Assembly (NCBI GenBank): GCA_910588815.1
Contig: CAJUQY010000057.1
Location: 3,199-15,219, forward strand
Length of the DNA stretch: 12,021 nt
Reading direction: 5' to 3'
Origin: an uncultured Lachnospiraceae bacterium
Lineage (GTDB): Bacteria; Bacillota; Clostridia; Lachnospirales; Lachnospiraceae
Shown here one piece after another: positions 7,725 to 12,021 of the stretch; position 1 is the stretch's first letter; every line of letters begins with the position of its first letter. Both the position numbers and the translations under genes were made by a program. A model generated the notes under the pieces. The model was not told where the DNA came from and searched no databases. It was given only the letters and a program-made list of their open reading frames with translations.

Positions 7725-7749
7725 AGAAAAATCGGCGATAGAAAAATCG
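7725..7749 (+). repeat. 10-bp direct repeat, period 15, after the AKR stop codon
   Basis: AGAAAAATCG occurs at 7725-7734 and 7740-7749, starting 6 bases after the AKR stop codon. The spacing equals that of the yigZ tail repeat. Confidence 0.6.
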
Positions 7750-7779
7750 AGCCGGGGCTCCTTTGGGGGTCTCCGGCTC
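7749..7779 (+). terminator. Possible weak terminator hairpin after the AKR gene
   Basis: GAGCCGG (7749-7755) pairs with CCGGCTC (7773-7779), with extra pairing inside the loop. It is followed by TCTCGTCAT rather than a T-run, so on the plus strand it is at best a weak terminator. On the minus strand it would be followed by a short T-run, but no minus-strand gene runs into it. Confidence 0.35.
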
Positions 7780-7795
7780 TCGTCATATAGGCTGT

Positions 7796-7820
7796 CCCGC
7801 TGCCGCCTCTTGACAGCGGG
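7796..7820 (+). other. Inverted repeat overlapping the -35 of the nitroreductase promoter
   Basis: CCCGCTG (7796-7802) and CAGCGGG (7814-7820) are perfect 7-base arms around an 11-base centre. The right arm covers the end of the -35 hexamer and the start of the spacer. It could be an operator, or part of the upstream gene's transcription end. Confidence 0.5.
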
Positions 7821-7838
7821 CGGGCATGCCGATACAAT
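7810..7838 (+). promoter_or_regulatory. Consensus SigA promoter of the nitroreductase operon
   Basis: TTGACA (7810-7815), exactly 17 bases, TACAAT (7833-7838). Predicted transcription start is near 7845. It shows that the open frame upstream of 7882, including a TTG at 7810 and an ATG at 7837, is not coding. Confidence 0.85.
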
Positions 7839-7881
7839 GGTAAGCAATAACGAAGGAGCTTCAGGAAAGGATCGGGGAAGA

Positions 7882-8682
7882 ATGGGAGAAATGATTGTAA
7901 TTGACAGGGAGTCCTGCGTCGGCTGCGGCGCCTGCGTGAGTGACTGTCTCCTCGGAAACCTCCGTCTGGAGGAGGGAAAGGCGGTGCCGGCGAAGCGGTG
8001 CTTCGGCTGCGGCCACTGCGTGGCGGTCTGCCCGAAGGGGGCCGTTTCCCTTCCGGCCTGGGATATGGCGGACGTGGAGGAATATGAGGGGGAGGGCTTT
8101 GCCATCAAACCGGAGAATTATCTCCATGCGGTGAAGTTCAGGCGGAGTATCCGCAGCTATGGGGGACGGCCGGTGGAGCGGGAAAAGCTGGAGCGGATCC
8201 TCCAGGCGGGACGGTATACGCCCACGGCGGCCAACCGGCAGGCCTGCAGATTCTATGTGGTGCAGAGGGAGCTTTCCCGGTGGAAGGAGCTGGTGTGGCA
8301 GGAGCTTCCCGGTGTGATCGAAGTACTTCGGGAAACGGCTCCCGACATGGCGGCCCGTTTTGCGGAGTTCGCGGGCTGGCATCAGGCGGATCCCGGGAGG
8401 GATTTCCTGTTTTTCGGAGCGGATGTATTTCTGGCCGTGGCAGCCGGCGAGACCTTTGACGCGGGGCTTGCGGCCTGTAATATGGAAAACATGGCCGTCT
8501 CGGAGGGGCTGGGGGTACTCTACAGCGGCTACCTGACCAAGATCATTGGAAGAAGCCCGGCCCTTAAAGAGTGGCTCGGGGTATCCGACAAGCCTCTGGC
8601 CTGCTGCATGCTTCTCGGCTATCCGGCGGTGCGTTACAGGAGGACGGCGCCCAGGAAGCCGGTGGATATCATCTGGAGATAA
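7882..8682 (+). CDS. Ferredoxin-nitroreductase fusion protein
   Basis: A 266-residue protein joining a 2[4Fe-4S] ferredoxin domain to an FMN nitroreductase domain. The clusters are Cys12/15/18/22 (CVGCGACVSDC) and Cys40/43/46/50 (CFGCGHCVAVCP). The nitroreductase part starts at about residue 84 with FRRSIRSYGGRPVE, where Arg88, Ser89 and Arg91 are expected to bind the FMN phosphate, followed by AGRYTPTAANRQ and EGLGVLYSGY. Such fusions probably pass electrons from an internal ferredoxin to FMN and on to nitro, quinone or other acceptors under anaerobic conditions; the natural substrate is unknown. Start 7882 (MGEMIVID) is chosen for the upstream GGAAAGG/GGGGAAG; ATG 7891 is a close alternative. 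First gene of a probable operon. Confidence 0.92.
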   Translation: MGEMIVIDRESCVGCGACVSDCLLGNLRLEEGKAVPAKRCFGCGHCVAVCPKGAVSLPAWDMADVEEYEGEGFAIKPENYLHAVKFRRSIRSYGGRPVEREKLERILQAGRYTPTAANRQACRFYVVQRELSRWKELVWQELPGVIEVLRETAPDMAARFAEFAGWHQADPGRDFLFFGADVFLAVAAGETFDAGLAACNMENMAVSEGLGVLYSGYLTKIIGRSPALKEWLGVSDKPLACCMLLGYPAVRYRRTAPRKPVDIIWR

Positions 8683-8698
8683 AAACGGGAGCCCGGAA

Positions 8699-8792
8699 AC
8701 GGAAGATGAAAGACAGAAGGCTCTAAAAACGGAAAATGGAAGACAGAAGGATTTAAAAACAGAAGAACAAAAACAGAAGAACAAAAACAGAG
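8699..8792 (+). repeat. Polypurine tandem repeats (30-bp x2, then 14-bp x2)
   Basis: Two 30-bp units (8699-8728 and 8729-8758) share most bases: ACGGAA-ATG-AAGACAGAAGG-T-TAAAA. They are followed by two identical 14-bp units, ACAGAAGAACAAAA (8759-8772 and 8773-8786), and a partial third. The tract is almost entirely A and G on the plus strand. It fills the gap between the nitroreductase and DUF2284 genes. One frame is open through it and would encode a repetitive Glu/Lys/Gln-rich peptide, but it has no start or binding site of its own. Confidence 0.85.
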
Positions 8793-8804
8793 GGGCGGAT
8801 AAAG

Positions 8805-9353
8805 ATGACGGACGAGAGGAAACGACAGATTGAGGAGCGGCTCCTGGAGCTTCCGCTGGCCCAGTATGCCTGGATTCGGCCGGAAGAGCTTCAGTTTCCG
8901 GAGCAGGTGCGTTATATCTGTGAGACGGAATGCCCCAGGTACGGGACTTCCTGGGCCTGCCCGCCTGCGGTCGGCACGGTGGCGGAGTGCCGGGAGAAGT
9001 GCCTTTCCTACGAAGAAGGGTTTTTATTTACCAGCTTTTCCGAGGTGCCGGACATCGCAGATCTGGAACAGACGCTTGCATACAGGGCCGGCCACGAGGA
9101 GATTACGAGACAGGTGCGTGACATTTTTAAGGAGCACGGATTTGAGGTCATGGCCTTGTCCACGGAATCCTGTGCGGTCTGCGACAAGTGCGCTTACCCG
9201 GAGGGGGCCTGCCGGCATCCGGACAGGATGTTCCCATGCGTGGAGAGCTATGGGATCCTGGTGACGGACCTGGCGGAGAAGCATGACATTGAATTTATGT
9301 ACGGCGGCAATGTGGTGACCTGGTTCAGCCTGATTTTGTTCCGGAAACCATGA
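8805..9353 (+). CDS. DUF2284 domain-containing, predicted metal-binding protein
   Basis: A 182-residue soluble protein of the DUF2284 family with ten cysteines. The N-terminal group is Cys39, Cys43 and Cys52 (C-x3-CPRYGTSWACPP); the C-terminal group is Cys123/126/129 and 136 in CAVCDKCAYPEGACRHPDRM, plus Cys145. The spacing suggests an iron-sulfur cluster or zinc site. Many relatives have Ser at the position of Cys145 (P-S-x-E), as I recall; here it is P-C-V-E. The function is unknown; members often lie near redox or corrinoid genes. Start 8805 has AGGGG (8791-8795) 9 bases upstream. It lies in the operon 122 bases after the nitroreductase gene. Confidence 0.85.
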   Translation: MTDERKRQIEERLLELPLAQYAWIRPEELQFPEQVRYICETECPRYGTSWACPPAVGTVAECREKCLSYEEGFLFTSFSEVPDIADLEQTLAYRAGHEEITRQVRDIFKEHGFEVMALSTESCAVCDKCAYPEGACRHPDRMFPCVESYGILVTDLAEKHDIEFMYGGNVVTWFSLILFRKP

Positions 9354-9392
9354 CCGGAAGCCCGGCGCGCCGCCTGACCTGGGAGTAACATG

Positions 9393-10472
9393 ATGAAGAA
9401 ATATTTTAAAATCGGACTGGATGTGGACGATATTCTTTTTTCCTGCAATGAATATGCGGTGGCCCTGGCCAATGAGGAATATGGATTCGATCCGCCCATG
9501 ACCGTGGAGGAAGTCCGGTCCTGGGGAAAAACGGGGGAGCGGACCGACGTGCTGCTTCAGTATTACCGGAGGGAAGAATTTGTGAAAAACCAGCCCCTTC
9601 TTCCGGGGGCGGCAGAGTTTGTGAGGGAGCTTTCCAGACGGGCGGAGGTGTTTTTTATTACGGCCCTGCCGCCCCATTTGATGGGAATCCGGGCCGCAAG
9701 GCTTACGGAGGAATTTCCCATGGTGCCCGGTGAGAATATTATTATGGGATTCCGGAAAGAGCTGATGAACGTGGACATGCTTTTAGACGACGGCGGCCAC
9801 AACATTTCCGCTTCCAGTTCCGCCTATCCGGTACTGATGCGAAGGCCCTGGAACCGCCATATGACGGGATGTATTTCCGTGAACAATTATGAGGAGTTTC
9901 TGACCTTTCTGGATATTCTGATGGATCCGGCGGCCTATCAGTGGGAGAAGGAGGCGGGAAGCCGGGTCATTGCGCTCATCGGCCCTTCCGGTTCGGGCAA
10001 AACGCAGCTGATGGACGAACTGATCAGGAGCGGGAGCGCCGTCCGGGCAAAGTCCTACACGACCCGCGGCAAAAAGGGGGGAGAGGATGAAGACGCCTAT
10101 CATTTTGTCACGCAGGAGGAATTTGGGCGGCTGGAGCAGGCGGGGGCCTTTTTTGAGACTACAAGGTATGCGAAAAACAGCTACGGCAGTATGCTGACGG
10201 ATATCCGGGATATTTTGGAGCAGGGCAGGGATGCGGTGATGGCCGTGGATATCTGCGGCGGGATTGCCCTAAAGCGTGCCTTTGGAAAACAGGCGCTTCT
10301 GGCCTTTACCAAGAGACCGAAGGAGGAGCTGATTGCGGCGGTCCTCGACCGGGAATGCCCGAAGGAGGAGAAAATCAAGCGGATTTTGTCATTGGATACG
10401 GAGCTTCGCAACGAAGAATTCTGTGATATGACGGTCCATGGGGTCAGGGAGCTCTTGCGGCAGGAGCGATAG
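9393..10472 (+). CDS. Fusion of an NT5C-like HAD nucleotidase and a guanylate kinase-like domain
   Basis: A 359-residue two-domain protein. Residues 1-180 look like a HAD 5'(3')-deoxyribonucleotidase (NT5C type): motif I DVDD (Asp10, Asp12), motif II Thr90 in FFITALPP, a basic residue near Lys122, and motif IV LLDDGGHN (Asp132, Asp133). Residues 190-359 look like guanylate kinase: P-loop GPSGSGKT (197-204), SYTTR (221-225), YHFV (236-239), Glu255, NSYG (262-265) and VDICGG (285-290), then an alpha-helical region with DR and KR-I-L like the GMK lid. One nucleotide-binding arginine, in the usual TTRxxRxGE, is replaced by Lys. The halves would catalyse opposite steps, NMP dephosphorylation and NMP phosphorylation, so one may be regulatory or the substrates may differ. 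GGGAG (9381-9385) is 7 bases from ATG 9393 and 4 from ATG 9390, so 9393 is preferred. It starts 39 bases after the DUF2284 gene, suggesting one transcript. Confidence 0.85.
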   Translation: MKKYFKIGLDVDDILFSCNEYAVALANEEYGFDPPMTVEEVRSWGKTGERTDVLLQYYRREEFVKNQPLLPGAAEFVRELSRRAEVFFITALPPHLMGIRAARLTEEFPMVPGENIIMGFRKELMNVDMLLDDGGHNISASSSAYPVLMRRPWNRHMTGCISVNNYEEFLTFLDILMDPAAYQWEKEAGSRVIALIGPSGSGKTQLMDELIRSGSAVRAKSYTTRGKKGGEDEDAYHFVTQEEFGRLEQAGAFFETTRYAKNSYGSMLTDIRDILEQGRDAVMAVDICGGIALKRAFGKQALLAFTKRPKEELIAAVLDRECPKEEKIKRILSLDTELRNEEFCDMTVHGVRELLRQER

Positions 10473-10505
10473 GCCGGCCAAGTCCCGCTCCACGGGGCGG
10501 CCGGC
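10473..10505 (+). terminator. GC-rich hairpin between the kinase fusion and CFI-box genes
   Basis: GCCGGCC (10473-10479) pairs with GGCCGGC (10499-10505), and inside it CCCG (10484-10487) pairs with CGGG (10493-10496). The stem begins immediately after the stop codon of the upstream gene. It lacks a T-run (followed by ATAAACGAT), so it may act as a partial terminator or RNA processing/stability element rather than a full stop. Confidence 0.5.
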
Positions 10506-10537
10506 ATAAACGATACCATAAAGAAAGAGAGAACGAT

Positions 10538-11557
10538 ATGGCAAACAAAAATGGAAAATGCCCGAAATGCGGCGGAGAACTGAGTATTCCGGAGGAGCTT
10601 GCAAAATTTTCCTGTATGTACTGCGGCGCGGTGCTGACCCAGGAGGAATTAGTCGTTGTCCGGGAGAAAACGGAAAAAAATCCGCTGGAGGATGTGCTCC
10701 AGAAGCTTTATGAAAGTGGAGATGAAAAAGCAGAGGATTTGATCGACCAGATGCTTGAACTGGATTCGTACAATGCAAAAGCCAATGAGATCTACGCAAG
10801 ACTTCATTTTAATGATATCATTTTTGAGCATTTAGATGTCATGGAGCATTTCAGCCGTTCAGAATATGCAGCCTGCTTCGGAAGCTATAAAAGGCAGTGC
10901 CATCCTGTGCTGGAGACGGTGGACCGGTATGCCATGACTTCAAAGGACAGAGGCGAGGAATTGATGCACGAGCTGTCGGCGGCTCTGGTGAAAGCCATAG
11001 ACGAGGCCGTCGCCGCGGATCCGTCCCTCCGGTCGAGAAACGCCCGTGCAATGAAGCTGGACCAGTATAAAATGATTCTCGCGGTTTACGCCGTTCCCAT
11101 GGTACAGGAGCAGAAATTGTCTGTGGGCGGAAGACTGGCGGATATCCTGGTGGAGGAGTGGGTGTCGGCACATCCGAAATCCAGGATCGCGAAGGGAAAT
11201 TATGAGGACATGGTGGTCGGCTTTAAAAAGGGAAAGATGTGCTTTATCACGACTGCGGTCTGTGAATCCTTTAAAAAACCAGACGATTGTTATGAGCTTA
11301 CAAGTTTCCGCAGCTTCAGGGACACACATATGCTGCGGACAAAGGCGGGGCGCGCCCTGGTGGAAGAATATTATGAGATCGCTCCGGCTATTGTCACCTG
11401 CATCAATCTGGGAGAAGACCGGGCGGAGGTCTATGAGGATATTTGGCGGGAATGGCTTTCTCCCTGCCTCGCGGATATTGAGGCCGGAAGAATGGAGGAC
11501 TGCAGCAGGCGGTACCGGGATATGGTAGAAAGCCTGAAGGGGAGGTATCTTTCCTGA
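10538..11557 (+). CDS. Zinc-ribbon protein with C-terminal CFI-box
   Basis: A 339-residue protein of unknown function. The N-terminus is a zinc ribbon, CPKCGG-x(14)-CMYCG, with Cys8, Cys11, Cys26 and Cys29. A mostly helical, charged middle (about 45-225) has no motif I can name. At 235-290 comes CFITTAVCESF, then DDCYELTSFRSFRD (249-262) and GRALVEEYYEIAP, which matches the CFI-box C-terminal domain (usual form CFIATAAYG-x-L-x-x-FRD-x-L). This version has extra cysteines (Cys242, Cys251). There is no signal peptide or membrane segment. The upstream binding site is weak (AAAGAAAGAGAG). It may be read through from the operon or from an unseen promoter. I do not know its role; the CFI-box is a recognised but functionally obscure module. 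Confidence 0.8.
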   Translation: MANKNGKCPKCGGELSIPEELAKFSCMYCGAVLTQEELVVVREKTEKNPLEDVLQKLYESGDEKAEDLIDQMLELDSYNAKANEIYARLHFNDIIFEHLDVMEHFSRSEYAACFGSYKRQCHPVLETVDRYAMTSKDRGEELMHELSAALVKAIDEAVAADPSLRSRNARAMKLDQYKMILAVYAVPMVQEQKLSVGGRLADILVEEWVSAHPKSRIAKGNYEDMVVGFKKGKMCFITTAVCESFKKPDDCYELTSFRSFRDTHMLRTKAGRALVEEYYEIAPAIVTCINLGEDRAEVYEDIWREWLSPCLADIEAGRMEDCSRRYRDMVESLKGRYLS

Positions 11558-11644
11558 TTGCTGAAATAGCCGCACTGTTTATGAGACTGCACTGCTCTCA
11601 GGGAAATTGAAGAAAAAGTAGAAAAAATCAATAAAATAGTTTGA
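11558..11644. other. Intergenic stretch without recognisable features
   Basis: AT-rich sequence following the CFI-box gene. I see no clear terminator, promoter or gene in it. Confidence 0.5.
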
Positions 11645-11767
11645 AGCGGGTCGTCGGATACCGGTATACGGACCACCCGGCCTTTAACCGGCTTCACGGA
11701 CTACCTGAACGACGTCCGGATGCGCCATGCCAGGGGATTTTTGAAGGAGGGGATTTCAATCGTTTAG
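11645..11767 (+). pseudogene. Decayed fragment of an AraC-type DNA-binding domain
   Basis: Reading from 11693, the frame gives FTDYLNDVRMRHARGF-LKEG, then ISIV and a TAG at 11765-11767. This matches the segment linking the two helix-turn-helix motifs of AraC/XylS regulators (commonly F-x-x-Y-L-x-x-x-R-M-x-x-A-x-x-L-L). Upstream codons back to a TGA at 11642 (including TGIRTTRPLTG) no longer match the family, and the second helix-turn-helix is missing. There is no start codon or binding site. It is a remnant of a regulator gene, not a functional one. Confidence 0.6.
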
Positions 11768-11865
11768 AAAGGTATAACTTTCTGGAGAAGAAAAAATTTA
11801 AGGCCGCGTCCTAGTCTTTCAGGGATAACATAAGAGACAATAATTTCATATCCACTCCATATATC

Positions 11866-11876
11866 TGTGTTATACT
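11866..11876 (+). promoter_or_regulatory. Extended -10 promoter of the response regulator gene
   Basis: TGTGTTATACT, with TATACT at 11871-11876 and the TG extension. There is no good -35. The predicted start near 11883 leaves a leader of only about 15 bases, mostly the ribosome binding site. Confidence 0.6.
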
Positions 11877-11897
11877 GTTCTCAAAGGAGGTGGGCTG

Positions 11898-12021
11898 ATG
11901 GCAACATTACTGATTGTTGAGGATGACCGCAAGACCAACGATGCGGTTTGTGAATATTTAAAGCCTGCAGGCCACAAGGTTATCCCGGCTTATGACGGCG
12001 GGGAGGCGTTACAGCTTTTCC
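11898..12021 (+). CDS. Response regulator, N-terminal receiver domain (partial)
   Basis: Cut off by the right edge after 41 codons. The visible N-terminus MATLLIVEDDRKTNDAV shows the receiver-domain start: hydrophobic beta strand, then the acidic pair Asp9-Asp10 (with Glu8) that helps bind magnesium. It continues through LKPAGHKVIPAYDGGEAL, typical of OmpR/PhoB-type regulators. The phosphorylated Asp and output domain lie outside the window. AAAGGAGG (11883-11890) is 7 bases before the ATG. A histidine kinase gene probably follows. Confidence 0.9.
   Translation, partial: MATLLIVEDDRKTNDAVCEYLKPAGHKVIPAYDGGEALQLF

Noticed and set aside
7810..7881. Upstream in-frame starts (TTG 7810, ATG 7837) for the nitroreductase
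   Set aside because: They overlap the -35 and -10 hexamers of the promoter and lack a binding site.
7861..8784. 307-codon minus-strand frame over the nitroreductase gene
   Set aside because: Antisense to the Cys motifs and FMN site; part of it only translates the polypurine repeats as a Phe/Cys/Ser-rich string.
8546..8833. Open frame with Glu/Lys/Gln-rich repeats overlapping the nitroreductase and DUF2284 genes
   Set aside because: Its first third is out of frame inside the nitroreductase gene, and the rest is repeat DNA with no binding site; kept only as a question in the findings.
11766..11783. AGAAAG/CTTTCT hairpin as a terminator
   Set aside because: Only six AT-rich pairs with no T-run after it on either strand.
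11558..11897. Riboswitch or structured leader upstream of the response regulator
   Set aside because: The predicted transcription start leaves only about 15 bases of leader, and I see no conserved riboswitch core.

Overview
The window looks like chromosome of a mid- to high-GC gut Clostridia, most likely Lachnospiraceae. This rests on strong AGGAGG ribosome binding sites, SigA promoters (several of the extended -10 type), a class A penicillin-binding protein with a Cys-containing extracellular tail, and families common in that group (YigZ/IMPACT, DUF2804, DUF2284, ferredoxin-nitroreductase). It is an ordinary housekeeping/accessory neighbourhood. I see no phage, transposase, CRISPR array, tRNA or rRNA.

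Left part (1-4.6 kb). Positions 1-188 hold two 82-bp tandem units; the second folds with a downstream inverted arm into a very long stem-loop just past the end of the penicillin-binding protein gene (201-2933, minus). Divergent from that gene is yigZ (3098-3754), with a clear promoter and a curious triplication of its last codons plus stop. Convergent to yigZ is a short-chain dehydrogenase gene (3803-4534, minus) resembling EF-P 5-aminopentanone reductases.

Middle (4.6-7.7 kb). A DUF2804 gene (4640-5677) ends on the base next to the stop codon of a convergent SAM-dependent methyltransferase gene (5678-6541, minus), with no space for a terminator. The methyltransferase has an excellent promoter and is divergent from an aldo/keto reductase gene of the YdhF type (6751-7719).

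Right part (7.8-12 kb). A consensus promoter (7810-7838) starts a probable co-directional operon. It encodes a ferredoxin-nitroreductase fusion, a Cys-rich DUF2284 protein and an unusual protein joining an NT5C-like HAD nucleotidase to a guanylate-kinase-like domain; possibly it continues, after a GC-rich hairpin, into a zinc-ribbon/CFI-box protein. The first two genes are separated by a polypurine stretch of 30-bp and 14-bp tandem repeats. A 340-bp gap follows with a decayed AraC-type DNA-binding fragment, then the start of a response regulator cut by the window edge.

The most notable items are the HAD/guanylate-kinase fusion, the repeat/stem-loop at the left edge, the zinc-ribbon/CFI-box protein, and short tandem duplications directly after several stop codons. 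I did not find a clearly new multi-gene system.
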